Notes: generated by a model not told the origin, from the letters alone. A DNA stretch of 64,000 bases from Monocercomonoides exilis (GCA_001643675.2 LSRY02000023.1:1217001-1281000), one strand, 5' to 3'; counted from the stretch's first letter, positions 24,401-39,661 are shown. Made by a program: numbers and translations.

Positions 24401-27400
24401 GATGGATGCCACAGACTGGCAGAGATGCCGTGTAGACAAAGCAGAAGAAGCAGAAGAAACAAATTGAGAGATTGAAGAAGAGAAAGAAGAAGAAGAAGAA
24501 GAATTGATAAGTTGCTCGCCTTTTTCCACAATGCATCTGATAAGTGTGGATAAGCGGCATGGAACGCCAATTGAAGAATATTTCTGCGAATACGAATCTG
24601 ATCGATCGCTTTCCATTTCTTTCTCTCTTTTGCTTCCATCTTCTCCTTTTCCCTCTTCTTCTCCACATTTTCTGAGCAAGTTCAGTGTGTTTGCCGAGAA
24701 CACATCTCCTTCCCTTGTCACGACGAATGTGCGCGGCTCCCAATCAGATACGAACAGAGCACCTGGAGGCAGACACATCGCATCCGACGACAGAAGCGCA
24801 GAGCGTGGAGGGAAGCAAGGCGTGTTGTGAATGCGAGAGAGAAGCGAAGAAGATGCTGAAGATGACACTGAAGACGAGTCGATGGATGAATCCGATGAAT
24901 TGCTCTGAAGTGCCTGGCGTATCAGAGGATGCTCTGTTGTAGCTGCTGCAATCTGCAGCATTGTCTCGTTTGTCATACGGCCTAGCACAAACAAATAGGA
25001 ACCCTGAAGAATGTGTGTGCCTCTCCTAAGTTCAGCTGTCTGGTTGATCGCTTTTCTCATTCTCTCCTCTTTCATCTGCTTTTGAGCAAGTGCATCTCCA
25101 GCACAAAGGGAAGAATCGTTGCTTCCTCTTCTTTCCCTCTCTTCGCTGGCATCTCTCAGCCTGTCTTTGTTGGAGATGTGGATGCCCAAAGGCGATGGTG
25201 CTGGATAAATGCGCCTTTCGTGCTCCCAATCAGCAGAAGGCAGAGCATTCGCTCCGTTTGATGAGCCATCTGCTGATGGAGATGTCAATATTGAGTCGTC
25301 TTTGTTTGCTTGGTCTCTTGCAAGTGCTGCGTAGAATGAGTCGAAGCGAACGTAAGTGCTGCTGCATTCAATCACCGAGCCGTCTTTTGTGGTTAGCTGA
25401 ATGAACGGGCCATCAGCATCGAATGTCCACATAATCTCTGTTCCGTCTGGAAGCTGCACGCGAGTGATCATCGATGCTACACAACTGACACTTTCTGTTG
25501 GAACTGAAGAAGATGAGGAAGAAGAGGAAGAGGAAGATGTGATATTCACTCTCTTTTTCTGCACAGTCGATGCAGTAGTGATGATGCGGGCGTACCTCTG
25601 GCTTTCCACAGTTGTTGTGTTGGTCTTTGCAGATGAGAAGAGGGCATTGTAAAGACGTGCTCTTCCGCGCATTTCTCGGCCAGATATTTTCTCGTTCGAG
25701 GTGAGGAGTTTTGAAGGGCAGTAAGACAAATGATCTCCTGTCAAGAACGGTGGAAGAGAAGGAGCAGCAGCAGAGGAGGAAGAGGAAGAGGAAGAAGAAG
25801 ATGATGATGACGTTGTTTGATTCAAAAAGGTGTTTGCTGAAGTCGAAGTCCTCATCAGCATGTCAGTTGCAGGTGGAACAAACGAGGCAGAAGAAGAAAG
25901 AACAGCCGGCACACCAGAAACACTTCCAATCGAAACAGGTGCAGCAATTGAAGGAGCAGCTGCTCTGTTCGGACTTGCAGGCATTGCAGAAGTGGAAGAA
26001 GAAGAAGAAGAAGAAGGCAACGAAGATTGCTGATTTGACTGCATTGGAGCCAGAAGTCCGCTGAATGGAGGCACACACTCTTCCTTTGGAATCTCCTCTG
26101 ACAGAATGCGAGTGCCGTCTGGAAAGAGCGAAAGAGAGAAAGGCGAATGAGCCGAACGGGACGTGACGAGCACAACGCCGACGCTGTTTGTGGAGATGTC
26201 TGCATTCAGTGAAGGGTCGTACTCGACTGTCGGATAAGACGTCTCGTGGCGGGTGACTGAAGAAGATGGCTGGAATATCTCTTGCGGAAGCACTGCTTCT
26301 GTTTCTGCCTCTAATGCTGCTGCTGCTGCTGATGATGATGTTGTTGGAACATCTGCTGTCCATTGGCATTTGGCGATCTCATTCAACGCAGCGGGACCAA
26401 GCTTGAATTTGGCTAAGAATTGCCTCATTTCATTCTTCAGTGCATTTTTGGCTAGCTTTGCCTGATTTTCTTTGCCAAGCTGTTCTTTTTCCTCTTCTGT
26501 CATCTTATTCAGCTCGCTCACATCACCAAGTTCTTCTTTCGATGCCTTTCCTTTCAATCTCTTTCCTGACGAGCCTGGTCTGCTTCCCTTTCTGTTCTTT
26601 CCTTCTGTTTCCTTCTTCTTTGTCGGCTTTGCGCTCTCTTCCTTTTCTGACACAACTGTCGCACGCGACTCTGGGCGCTGTGTTGTGCTTTGTGTGTCTG
26701 CCAGTGAATCGCCATCGGAAACGCCTTCAATTTGCTCTCCATTCACTTTTGGCTGAGATGTTGGAATGGAAACATTCAACAGCTGCTGTTTGTGCAATGC
26801 AGCTGATAGCCTCAATGAAGCGAGAGAAGAAAGATGATGTTGTGAAGCTACGTTTTGCTGGTGGGTGAAGACAGAAACGGTGGAAGATGAAGAAAAGAGA
26901 TGGCGATGCCAAAAGCAGTTTGAAAGTGAAGGCAAAGAAGACAAAACATGAGACGAAGAAAGATCAAACGCTTGTGAAGAAAGCGGAGCAAACAGAAAAG
27001 AAGGGAAAGGACAGCAGACACACCCAGCGTTGTGAAGCGGATGGGCAAAGCGTGTCTGGCTTCGGATGAGTGGAAGAAGAAGATGAGGAGAAGATGAAGA
27101 AGAATTGTGTGGAAGATTCTGTGAAAAACCATTTCTGCCTTTGAGGATGTTGCCATTGGTTCCTTTCACAGATGCAGCAGCAGAAAGAAGGATGTTCTGA
27201 GGAGTGTTGATGCTATCAGAGAACTCGATTTGAGAGGCAGATTCTGTTCTTGTGGAAGAGCTGCCAAACAAATTGGATGTTTGTTCATTGCTTTGGGAAG
27301 ATAAAGCGGGAGACAAAGAAATTGGCGAGGAAGCAAAAGAGCTTGGGGTGCCAGCAATCTGAGAAGGAGTAAGTGATGATGATGATGTCTGAGTTGGGCA

Positions 27401-30400
27401 ATTGCAAGAGGGAGAAGGAACAAACGTGGAACAGTCTCCATTTGCAAAGCATATCATTCCTGACTGAGTGTTGCCAAACCTCAAGATGGTTGTGGCAGAA
27501 GGTCCATATGTCAGCCGAGACTCCGAATTTATGCTGATGAGATTGTCTCTTTGCGTGTTCCCTTCTTCGATAGAAACAGTCGCTTCGGACAGAAGAGAAT
27601 TCAGAGAAGAAAGAGAAGAAGAAGAGCCATCTCCAAAAGGCGAATCATTTCCTGTGCCAGTTGCTTGCCCTGATTTCTGTGTGTTGTCTGTTCCAGCAGA
27701 TGTTCCATTGCATTCACTGCATTCGACGCTTTTCTCTCTTCCCATCTGCCCATCTTGTTTGACACTTCTGTTGTGCCTGCGTCTGTTCCTCAGCCATCGC
27801 TTCCTCCTTCCTTTTCCCTTCATCTCATCCTCAACGCTCTGCTGAACACGAAGGGGAATTCTTGTTCCTCTCTTGTCTCCTCCATTTGCTTTTCCTTCAT
27901 TCAGCAAAGAAGAAGAAGCACCAACAGAAGCAGAAGCAGAAGATGCTGAACCAACTTGCGAGTCTGCTGAAACAACACCAGCAGAACTTGAGGCAGATCC
28001 GCCCACAAACGAGCATGCTGGTCCTTCCACGTATCTCTGCAGCACTGCACCCGACTCCATGTCCACCGTCACTGCCAAGCCAGACGAGCCAATTGTGAAC
28101 GTGACGCTGGCTCCATCGCAGACAAGCACATCGCCACCGCCGTTGACTTCGCTGGCATTCTCCGCTGGGTCGTTTGCTCTGCTTTGTGTGTTGCCAGCTG
28201 CAAATGACAGGGAAGACGGCTGGGGCTTCCATGTGCACACGAACTGCTTCGACACTTCGACAGGCGGAAGACGAAGCTCAGCATAAGGAGGAACATCGTC
28301 ACCTGGCTGCTTCTTTGAGCGAGGTGCAGAGGAAGACAAAGGTTGGATGGCTGCTGTTGAGGCTGAGGGGGATTGAGATATCAATTGCTGTGATTGAGGA
28401 TTCTCAATGTTCTGCTCTGCATTCAACAGCTGTGCGTTGCGTTCGAATGAGTTGTCAGTCGATTGTGTCAGCCCAGTTGCAGTTGAAACAGCACTCATAT
28501 TTGTTCTGTCTGTGTTGAGAGCAGACAAATCAGCAGAAGAAGCAGCTGTCGCTCCAGTCACAGCAGTTTCTGTGGATGTTAACAGGATCGAAGGGACAGA
28601 AGAGGGAGATGGCTGAAGAGGAGGAGGTGAGGTGGTTTTGGAAGGCTCGTTCTGATCAGAGGCAGAAAGAGGAACTGGTATGTCTTGTTTGTCTGACTGT
28701 ATTTGATTGGCGGGAGAAGAAAGAGAAGAAGATGATGTAATTTTATTTACAGATGAAGCAGAGGCAGATGTTGGTACTGCTGTTGAAGAAGAAGAAGAAG
28801 AAGAAGATCCAACATTTTTCACTTCTGTTCTTTGTCTGTCCACATCAAATACAACTCTTCCCGTGGCATCGATGAACGGAAGCGCAACACGCAAACGAGG
28901 AACACCCAGAAAGATCGAAGGGAAACAAGACGGCACATTTGAAGGGAGGTCGAGTGAGAGTGGGATTGGAGGCTTGTTCACAGCAACAGTGCTGGAATGA
29001 GCACCAGAAGAGGAAGAAGAGGAAGAGGAGGAAGAAGAAGTTTGAGAAGCATTCTCAGCTGAAGCAGCTTGTGATTTCAGTGTTTGGATGTCTGGAATCT
29101 TCTGCTGGCAAACAGGATCTGTGTCGTGCACGCCAAATGTGATATCTTGCTTCTTCACGATTATTTGTGAGGTGTTGTTGAGTTTTGTGGCTGTGACGCA
29201 GCTGTGGTCAGCAGGGAAGAATGATTTGGTTGTTTCAGTCAGAGTGGAATGTGTTGATAGAAGTGAAGGAATAAAAGAAGAAGAAGAAGAAGAAGATGAT
29301 GATGATGAGGAGGAGGAGGAGAATGATGACGATGATGAAGTTGACAAGTTCTGTTGATTTGATTCTTTTGATGCAGAAGGCACAAATGGTGAGACTGAGC
29401 TTATTGCTTTCTGCACAATCAAATCCAACATTGCTTTCAACTCATTCTGAGTTGGAATTCCACTTTCATTTTTCTTCTGCTGCTCGTCTTCTCCTTCTTT
29501 TGCTCCTTCTTTCTCTTCCTTCTGCTCCTCTTCCTCCGCCTTTGACACCCTCGATGCACGAGAAGAAGGACGCATTGGAGATTTTGATGCTCTTCTTCCT
29601 GTTTTCCCTGCGCCTTTTGTGGCTGGCGGTGTTTTTGTCCGCTTTCTCGTCATTGGAGAAGACGAAAGTGTGTTTGTGGAGGAAGAACTGAGCAAAGCAG
29701 CTGAAGAATCACCAAAATATACCTCAGAAGATGAAGGTGACAAGAATTCGTTGGTTTTGTTGCTGCTGTTATTGTTTGCTTCTCCAACTGATTCTTTCTC
29801 CTTCTCCTTCTCCTTTTCCTTCATCTGCTTCTTCTTTAAAAGAGTCGCTTTTCTTTTCACGTCGTTCATCAAAGGCAAGAAGCATGCTGCCTTTTGAGAC
29901 AGAAACGAGAAAGTCAGCTGAGTTGGGAAGGAATGCCTGAACGAAGACACAAACAGCCGGCGGACGGGCAGCAGGCCAAAGGCGAGGAGAAGAGAAGAGT
30001 CAGCGTCAGAGGCGCCGACGTGGATGAGGGGAGAGGAGAGGAGAAGAGGGGTGAGCACTTGCTTAAGTGAGGAGCGGTCGTATTCTTCGGAGCAGCTGCG
30101 GATGGGAAGAGGGAGAGGGAGAGGAAGAGGAAGAGAGAGAGGGAGTGATCTGGATGAAGATTGCGAGTGGGAATGGAGGGAGGTGGAGGCATGCTGAGGT
30201 GAGGAAGAATAAGGAGAAGAGGAAGAGGCCGGAGAAATAGAAGAGTGGCGGACAGGAGAAACTGAAGGTGATGAGCTCTCATTTTGTTCTTTTTGGATTT
30301 CATTTCCTTCTTTCTCTGCGATATCATCATTCACACAAACCAAATCTGTGAATGTGAGTGTTTTGCTGCTTCTTTCCTTTCTTCCTTCTCTTTCTTCTCT

Positions 30401-30713
30401 TTCTTCTCTTTCTTCTCTCTTCTGGCTTCTTGAAACGCTGTCTCTTCCACTTGTTCTGTTTGAATCGCTTTCCTTTTGTGTTCTTTCTGATCTTTCAGAT
30501 CTTTCTGTTCCTTTTCTCCCCTTCGAATGAAAAGAAGAGTTTTTCTGTGTGAAATAGAACGAACTGAACAGAACGTGCCACAGAAGGCGAAGAAGTGTGA
30601 CTCTGCCAGTCTTCGCAAAATGCCTCAAAACTGTCCATTTGGAAGAGATCTCGTCAGAATCTCGGGGGTAGAATGGATAGGGAAGATCAGCAGTTGAGGA
30701 AGAGGAGGATGAA

Positions 30714-30745
<32 letters not shown>

Positions 30746-33700
30746 TGATGATGATGAATAAATAGCATCAAGAATAGGAATACGTTTCAATGCGAAGGAA
30801 GACAAGAGATCAAAAGCTCTGTTCAGAGCAAATGACACATCAGTTGCAATTGATTTATTTGAATGCGGAGAAGAGAAAGAAGAAGAAGAAGAAGAAGAAG
30901 AAGAGTTTGAAGGAAAAGAGGACAATAGCAAAGAAGAATGCGAAGGAGAAGACGAATGAAGCAGCTTGTTCTGGTTGAGAAGAAAGCTCACAATTCCTTT
31001 CTGGTCGGAGTGATGAATGAACCTCGTCTTTGGCACAATTGCTGTGTGGACAGAATTCGCCTGCTGCTCTTGTGCTTCATTCGATCCTTGTTGAATGGCT
31101 GTCTCTGATGGTATTGATGACTGAGCTATTGAAGAAGAAGAGGAGGAAGAGGAGGAGGAAGAAGAAGCATTCGTCGTGTTCTGTGCAAGTGATGATGATG
31201 AAAGCAAATGTTGTGATGGCTCAAATCCAGTTGGCAAGCTTCGTTGGGCAGATGGCGTTGAGAGTGTGCTCGTTGCATTCATCGACGAAGCATCTCTTGT
31301 TTGTGTTTTTCCTTCTTCTGACTCATTTTTCTGGCTGTTTGTGTCATTTTGTGCTGTTTTGCTTGTTTTCTTTGCGCCAAAACGGCTGAATTTCAGTCTG
31401 TCAAACACACTTTCCAGTTCTGGATCAGGTTCTGCTGCGATCACAGGCTTTTGAGGAAGAGCCGATTCTTGTATCATTGCAGAGACTGTTGAGACAGCTG
31501 GCGAGTGGATTGAAGGAGTTCCTTCAACAGAATGAGGATGAGAAGGTGTGAGTGTTTGTGTGGGGGTGGCTGAGGCAGAAGTTGAAGGAGAAGTAGAAGC
31601 TGATTTATCTGCATTCACAGGAGATGAGGCAAGAGATCCACCTTCATAGTTCGAAGGAAATGTCCTGGCTGTGACTGTTGGCGGTGTTGTGTTCTGTGCA
31701 AAGCGTGGATGGTCAAGCAGATCAGAAGGAGAAGGAGATGAGTCTATCACAAGCATGTCGATACCTTCAGCGTGTGTCGAATGGAGCTCTCGTTCTGAAC
31801 GCAGGCCATTAATTTGATTGGCATCGGGGGTGAATGAAGAAGAAGAAGAAGAGAAATTGTTATTAACATTGTTGTTAATTCCATTTTGAGTGATATTTGA
31901 CTGCACATTCAATAACTGTTGCTTTTCCTGCATTTGTCTTGTCTTCTCCTCTTTCTCTGTCTCTTCGACTGCCACGTGAAGAAGATACAGAATTGGGCTG
32001 AATGGAACAGCAGATGCAAGTGGTGAGGCTAATGGATTTGTTGTCTGTGAAAGATAACTCAGCAGAAGAGAAGAAAGAGAACGATGCTCTGCGAATTTGA
32101 TTGGTGTCGTTGAAGAAGAAAAAGAAGAAGAAGGAAGAGGAGGAGAAGGAGGAGAAGGAGAAGGAGATGACGAAGTAGTAGATGATGACAAAGGTGAAGA
32201 AAGAGGTGGAATCTGTATTGATGCCAGTGGGACTAGCGATGATGTTGGCAGCAGTTCTGACTGAGATTGCACTTCTGACAAAGGAGGAGAAGGGAAAGGA
32301 AAAGCAGAAACAGAAACAGAACTTTCAGAACATTCCTGTTTGCCCTCTTGTTTTGCGAGCATTTCAAACAGACACCGATGAATGTGGTGGTTGTTCAGTG
32401 CAGACACAACAGCCTCTGCTACAGTCAGAGCCATCGGCTGCTGCTGTGCTGAAAGAGAAGAAGGCAAAGTGGCTGAATTTGAGGGGTCGTTGATATTCTG
32501 CTCCTCTTTCAGTCTGTCTGCATTCAGAAGCGTCGGCTCTATCTCGTTTGCTTCTTTCAGCTCAGAAAAGCTGCTCGTGTTTTGCTTGTCTGCAGTCAAA
32601 ATTGGAGGAAATTGAATCGATGGCACATTCACCTGCACAACAGCTGTGTCCAGCAGAAGCCTCACAATACAGCTGGCTGTCTCTCTCTGCTTCATCGCTT
32701 CATTCAACTCAGCTCTTTCTCTTCTCAATCTCTCGTCTTCCTCTTCTGCCTCTCTTTCTGCCTCTTCTTCCTCTTCCTCCTCCTCTTTTGCTTTCTTCTC
32801 ATCTTCTCCATCCTTCCCTCGATATTTCATGTCTAATTCTGCATCAAAACCAGCTCGGCTGACAAACGATGCGTTCTTCATCAGCCGCTCGCTCTCTTCT
32901 TTCCCATCCAGTCCTGTGCTCTGCTCATACAACGACGCATTTTCAGATCTTTTCCCTTGATTTGCATCTTTTTCTTTGTCACTCTTTTTCATCTTCCCTT
33001 TCGTTGTCTTCTTTTTGTCTCCTTCGATTTCTGACGTGGCTTCCAATTCATCTGCTTTTCTCTCTGCTTCCAGCAACTTCATTTCTGCTTCTCTCTTCCT
33101 CTCCTCTCTCTTCTTCATCCTTTGTTCTCTTTCTCTTTCTGCTTTTACCTCCTCTTCCTCTTCTTCTTTGCTCTTCTTCCCCTGCTCCTTCTCTTCCACT
33201 GCATCAATTTCTAAGCATTCTCCGCTTCTTCTGCTTCTCCTCTGAACAAACTCATCAATTGCATCACACATCCCTGCAATCACAAGCGCCGTCTGCCTTT
33301 CTTTTGCCTCAGCCGCTTTTCTTTCTCGTTCCACTCTTTCTTCTTCTTCTGCTTTCCGCCTTTTCTCTTCTTCGGCGGCTGCTCTGAGCATTCTCATTTC
33401 CTCTGTCATTTCTTCCTCGTCCTCTCCATCTTGTTTTGATTCATCTCCATTTGCAGCGCCTGCTGCCTTCCCTTCTTTCTCTTTGCTTCTTGTTGATTTC
33501 TGGTTCTGTTTGTCTCCTTTCTCCTTCTCCTTCGCCTCTGCCTCTTTCTCTTTCTCTCCTTTCTTCCCTTTCGTCTGCCTTTCCGCGCTTTTCCCTCTTT
33601 TCCCTTTGGCCGACTTCTTCTCTCCTTTTTTTTTGGGACTTTCTTCTTCTTCTTCAGCGCCTTTCATCTCTTCTGCCATCCTCTCCTGAAGCTCTGCAGC

Positions 33701-35556
33701 CAGCTGCATTTCTCTTTCTCTGTCTTCTTGTGCAAACTTCTGCAAGAGACGCGTCTGCAACTTGGCTGTCTGAAATTGTTTGGAATTTTGAGAGGATTCT
33801 TGTGATTGTGTTGCATTGACAAAAAAGGAGGCGCCTTGTTGAAGAGAAAGAAGCGAGGCAAAAAGAGTGTTCTTCATAGAAGAAGAGCTGCTGTTACTTC
33901 TACAACTCCCACAAAAAGAAGAAGAAATCATTGAAATTTTTGTGATGTGCCCATTTTCATCAGATGTGTATTGCAGCAATGGAAAGCTTCTATTTAAATC
34001 AGCAGTCAAAAATGACAGATCTGCATTTGATTCAAACTTCGTCTTTTTGCTTGCTTTTTGCCCGACAGGCAGAATTGCTGAAGAAGATGTCATTGACAGA
34101 AGATTGGATGAGCTCATTGAAAGATTCGTTGAGGCTGTGGAAGCAAGCGCATCGCTGTCTTGTTGTGCTCCTTTTGCTGCGCCCTCTTCTTCTTCTTGAT
34201 CTTCTTCCTCAATCGTCACATTCGGAAGAACAATGTCAATGAATAAATCTGGTGTATATGGCCTTTTTTTGATTCTTTTATGAACAGCTTTCTCACTTGG
34301 CGATGCAAACTTGCCTGATTGTCCAGCTTCTCCTTCTTCTCCTGCTCCTCCTTCTGCCCTTTCAGCTGTTCCATTCTCTGCTTCTGCCTCTCCTTTGACT
34401 TCTTTCCCTTTCGCTCCCTTTTTTGGTTTCGTAAGAACAGTACTTCCGACTTTGGAAAGTGTTCCTTTTGATTTTTCTTTTCCTTTTTCCTCTTTCTTTT
34501 CCGGCACATTCGTCGAAGCAAGAGAAGACAAAGTAGAAGACAGCTGCAAAAATTCAGCTGTGGAGCCTTCTTTTCCAATGGCTTGATTAATGTTCGTTTC
34601 TTTGCCTTGAATTTGTTCGGCCACTTCTTCAAGAGATAAGTCGGCCAAATGGAGAAGGGATTTTTCGGTGAAGTGAAAGCCAGTGATCAAAATGAAGTGT
34701 GGTTCTGACGAGCTAACAACTCTCGACAATGATGATTTGCCTTGCACCGGTGAATCTGTTTTTTTGCTTGAGATGTCAGATGCATCAGAAGGTGAAGTGA
34801 AAGGCCAATCTTCTTTCTCAAATTTCTCAACGGTTTCCTTCGAAATACCATTTGGATCAATTTGACAAAATTGATCAAATGTCATTGGAGACATTCCAAG
34901 TGTGTCTAGGTCCTCAAGAGCATCTCCTGTACTCACAGGAGTTGAAGCTCGTTTTCCTTTCCCTTTTTTGGTGTTTTCATTTGATTTAGCTCTGCAATGA
35001 ACAAAAGACATAATAAAATTCAAATCAAACAAAAATGACAATTCAAACTGCTTGTCTTTTTCTTTTCCTTTATCTTTTTCTTTTTCTTGCGATTTTTTAT
35101 CCGTTTTTTGTGTTTGTTTAACATCAATCTCAGATGTGCTAATTGGATTGGAAATGAAATCTTAAAGCAAATTAAAATAAACAAATACAGCTTTAGCTTT
35201 CACAAAGAAACTAAATAAAATACCATCAATTTGTTTTGACAAAAGAAATGTCAATTGTTCTTCTGTCAAAGCTGATGACTCTGTAGGATTTTGTAAATAG
35301 CGAGCGACATCATTTTGAAGTGGATGACTTGCATCTTGAGAGATCTAAAATTGCATTCGAAATGAAAAGATTACAATATATGCTCATAACACTTTAATTT
35401 GAAAATTCTGATTCAAACATCAAATAAATATTTCTCAAAATCAAGCAATGATATTTTTGTAAATAGGTTACTCGATAATAGCCCAGATAATGATTGTTGA
35501 ACTCTTTGATGAGGAGAGCTAACAGAAAATATGTAAAAACGTTTATCCTCCATCAT
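21403..35556 (-). CDS. SPAG17: SPAG17/PF6-like central-apparatus protein, giant and Ser-rich
   Basis: Five exons: 35419-35556, 35224-35344, 35049-35160, 21749-34991 and 21403-21567 (introns 74, 63, 57 and 181 nt). All phases agree, giving 4,592 residues. The start is the double ATG at 35551-35556; an acceptor-like ACCCACAG just upstream leaves an earlier exon possible. SPAG17/PF6 builds the C1a projection of the axonemal central pair. Support: the C-terminus is an ASH/hydin-type domain (about 4480-4592; VDFGSVVAGKG, FRITQPTNEWFSV, MRTIAWVELYV) spanning the last intron; mid-protein segments LPDGTEIMWTFDADGPFI and DSFYAALARD resemble SPAG17 repeats; the N-terminal FILITGFHF also fits. It is about twice the length of animal and algal homologues as I recall them, because of long Ser, Glu/Lys and Pro runs. 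Such tracts are prone to length change. Head to head with the cyclin gene. Confidence 0.85.
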
Positions 35557-35653
35557 AAGTCTGTGGGTTAGATCGTTTTGGTTCAATTTTTTTAATTTTT
35601 TTAAATTCAAAAATTGTTTGTATATTTGATTATTATTTTCGATTCTATCTCGT
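35557..35653. promoter_or_regulatory. 97-bp divergent promoter, SPAG17-like / cyclin-box gene
   Basis: Only 97 bp separate the two proposed start codons. The interval is AT-rich with A/T runs. No motif is assigned; shared regulation is an inference from spacing alone. Confidence 0.5.
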
Positions 35654-38600
35654 ATGATTTGCCTTTTTTATTTTCATATGGAAGTTCCGATCTTTTTCAC
35701 TGGATCGATGTCAAGTGTCCTGCTTGACTTGAGGTCCATATTTCGTGCGGGACCGGATGATATACGAATTCCATCTTTCAATTTTTTCCAGCACTATACG
35801 CAAAAGATTGCCCCACTTTGTACTTCTGCAACAGATGGAAAAACAATCATCCTTCAAAATACTGCCAGATATTTCACAAAATATGTCAGTGACGGAGAAG
35901 CATCAATGTTCATGCATTTAACAAATATGTACGAATATTTTCGTTTGGATGAGGAGGTATTTATGAAGTATTTTTTCAAAATTGAAAAATAATTTAATAA
36001 TTTCATTTTGCTAAAATAGTTATTTCTGACTGCACTTGTGACATTTACAAGATATACGAGAATTGTTGGTCATCTTTTGCAAATTCGAACGGAATCAGAA
36101 CTATTCTACATTCTTGTTATTTGTATAATTTTATCGCTGAAAGTTTGAATAAATTTAAATTATAGAAAGTTCACCGTTTTGTTTTTTTTTGTTATTTTTG
36201 CTGGAAATTATTTTGCACCAAAGGGACTTATTGATGCACCAATAGATTCCAAAACAATTGCGAGGGCTGCAAAGCTTGAACCTTCAAGGATTTTTCATAA
36301 CGAGTACCAAATCATGATAACGTTAGGGTTCAGTTTATTTTTTCGCAAATCGGATGTTATATGCTTGGGGGATATTTATCCTCTTGATGCCATCCTTCAG
36401 CTATCATATTCGAGCGAAAAGCCAGACCAAACAACTATTCTGACGACGGTTGTTTCAATGGTGCATCCTCACCTCGAAAAATACCCACCTCAAATACACC
36501 CTGCCATCATCCAACAGCTTGCTGCCAGGCAGCAATTCCTCATCGACCAAAGCCAAGGATTGATCAACGTTGATCCGTCGCTGGCGTCGATGCAGCTGAA
36601 GACGCAGCAAGCCGCATCGTATTTGATATTCAACCAGCAGGCTGCCATCAACCCAGCAGCCTCCACCTTCACATTCACCCCCACCAACATTTCAGCATTT
36701 CCCTTCAACCCATTTCACCCCACCGCACCCTCACTCTCACCATCAACCGCACCACCTCACTTCACTTCAAAGGACCCTACAGAAACCTTCTTCGAGCTTT
36801 TCGTGAAGCCAACTATGCCCCAAACGAATCAGCCTCCTCCTCCTCAGAAAATAACTGCCGATGATGCTCAACAAGCATTTGTCCAAATGTCTTCAGAAAA
36901 GCTTTCTTTGAATCCGTTTCCCGCAAACTGCAAGCACGCACTCACACCGGAGAAACTGCAGCTTATTAAAAGAATGCAAAATGAAGTCAACATGAAAGTG
37001 ATGACTTGCTCTACAGAAAATGAAAAGGCGACAGAAAAACCAACAGAAGCAGAAACAGAAAAAGGAGTCGTAAAAGAAAAAGAGAAAGAGAAAACAAAAG
37101 ACAAAGAAAAACGAAAAAAGCGAAGCACAGACAAACAATCAAAAGAAGCGAAAAGGAAGAAGAAAGAAGCCAAAAAGACCCAGTTTCGGTACCAGCTGGG
37201 TGATGTTGAGCGTCTGATGACCCAATCTGATGCTCTGCTGGACAAAGGATACTTCACAGAGAATGGAGAAAACGGAGTGTTTGGCGCAAAACTGGGGAAG
37301 GACAGTTCTCTGAAGATGCTTCCGTATCAGTTTCCGCCTGTTGCTTCTGCTGACTCTGGTGCAAGTACTGCTGGCACAGCCAAGCCCAGCCGCTCTTCAA
37401 AGGAGAGGGGTTTGAGTGAAGGCAGCACAACGAAGAGCGAGAGAGAGCAGAGAAGAATGGAAGGAAGAGCAGGAGAACGCGATGTGAAGGAGATGAAAGG
37501 GAAGCAGTACGAAGCGGATTGCTTGGAGGAGATTGCGCAGCTGGAAGAGAAGAAATGGAAGGACACGAAGTGCCAGAAGTTCAAAGCGAAGTCCAAAAGA
37601 GCCATTGCAGACAGAGAAGAGAGAGAGAGAGAGAGAGAAAAAATACGAAGAGCACAAGCAAAGCGGAGGAAGATGGGGCTGGCTGGCTATTGCACCACGC
37701 CTTTGTCGCTCAGCCGGGGCTCTTCATCTTCTCTCAGCTCGACTTCAGATGGATCACACTGCCGATCGCACTCGCTCAACTTCACAGAGTCCTCAACAGA
37801 GCAGATGATGACGTCGGAGGAGTCGTCTCCTGTTTCTGTCGCTGTCTCTTTGGATTCGATTCAACAGCAGTCACAACAATCACAACAGCAGCAACAACAA
37901 CAGATGGCAATGATGAAAGAAGGAAGAGACAGAAAAGAGAGCAATAACAGGAGTGGGATGACATATTCAGATGGACAATGTGTCAATGACAAAGCAATTG
38001 AATGTCAGTCATCCAGCACTTCTGCCAGAGAAATGACAGCAAATGAACTCAGCTCAACAACAAACACACAAAATGCACTGGGAAGCACAGGAAATGGCGA
38101 TCCTTTAAGCAAAAGCCAGACTCAAAAGTCTTCTTCTTCTTCCACTTCTTCTGATGCTGCTGCAGTTCAGACTGGTGAAAATAATGCTAATAACGCTGCT
38201 GCTGTTGTGAATGGCACCACAAAAGAGATTAGCACACAGAAGAATGCAGCTGACAATCAACTGCAGCTGAATCAGATCATCACACAACTCAAAGAATATT
38301 CAATACAACAAGAGACAATCAGCTCAAATGGAAAAGGAAGCAATGGAAGCAATGGAATGAACGAACAAAACAACATTTATCTTCAAAATATCACAAAAGA
38401 GATGAAGAGGGGAGGAGATGTGATGTATGATCAAACAGATATGGATGAGCAGCATGTGATGAGGACGATGGCAGAGGAAGTGATGGAGATAGACAAAATG
38501 GAGGAGGAAGAGATCGAAGCAGAAGACGATGCAGAAGGAGAAAGAGAAAGAGAAGAAGGAGAAGGAGAAGAAGGCACAGAAGGGGAAGACGAAGACGAAG

Positions 38601-39661
38601 ATGAAGAGGACGACAATTTTGAAGAAGACGACGAAGACGAAGAAGAAGAAGAAGCATTTGAGCCGTTGATGGCGTCCTCTCCTGAGTCTCTTTTGGAGCA
38701 GCAGATGGAAGAGCAGCTGATGAGGGACGAAGAGGCTGAGATGGCATCGATGCTGCTGGAGGCGCAGATGGAGATGGAGGCCAACAGCAGAATGAGGATG
38801 ATGGGTGGAAGAAGAAGAGCCACCGGCAATGCAGAAGATGAAGATGATATTGTTGATGCTGAAGAAGAAGAAGAAGAAGACACAGATGAAAGAATGAAAA
38901 GTCCGACAGAAGCAGACAAGATGAAAGGAGTGAATGAGAACGATGTGCCATCTACAGATGACTCATCCCGTTGCAACAGCAGCGAAAGAGACGACAAAGA
39001 GACAAACACGTCGCAGAGTCTGAAGGAAATAGAACTGGCAGAGAAGAAAGAAGGAGAACGAGGAGAACGAGGAGAAAGAGGGGAAAGAGGAGAAATGGCA
39101 AGTGGAGGAGATGTGATTGTATCGTCGTTGGAGTATCTGCCTCCAGAAAGGAGTGGTGAAAGAGGACAAACAAACTCATCTGCTTCCTCTTCTTCTGCTT
39201 CTTCCTCTGCTTCTTCTTCGAATGCCTTTCCCAACACCTCTTCAAACGTTTATGCAAACTTCTATCCTTCTCTTCAACAAGCACAGTTTTATTATCAAAA
39301 TCAACCTTATCCAACACCTTCTTCTTCATCTGCTTCTGCATCTTCCTCTTCCTCTTCCTTTCCTTCTTCCTCTTCTTCTTCCTCTGCCTCTGCCTCTTCA
39401 ACAACTCAACCTTCCTCCCTCCCCTCGTCCTACCCCTTCCTCCACCCTTCTCATCCACTCGCACAGCATCTGCAGTCTCTTTCTCGTATCGCTGGCACTT
39501 CACTCGCCTTCCCATCAGAATATCAACTTCTTTCTCCATTTCATCCACAACACATCCTCTGCATGGGAATCACGTCACCCGTCGTTATTTCTACTTCTCC
39601 TTCTTCTTCTTCCTCTGCTTCTTCTGATAATTTTTCTGCTAATTCTTCCACTTCAATGCCT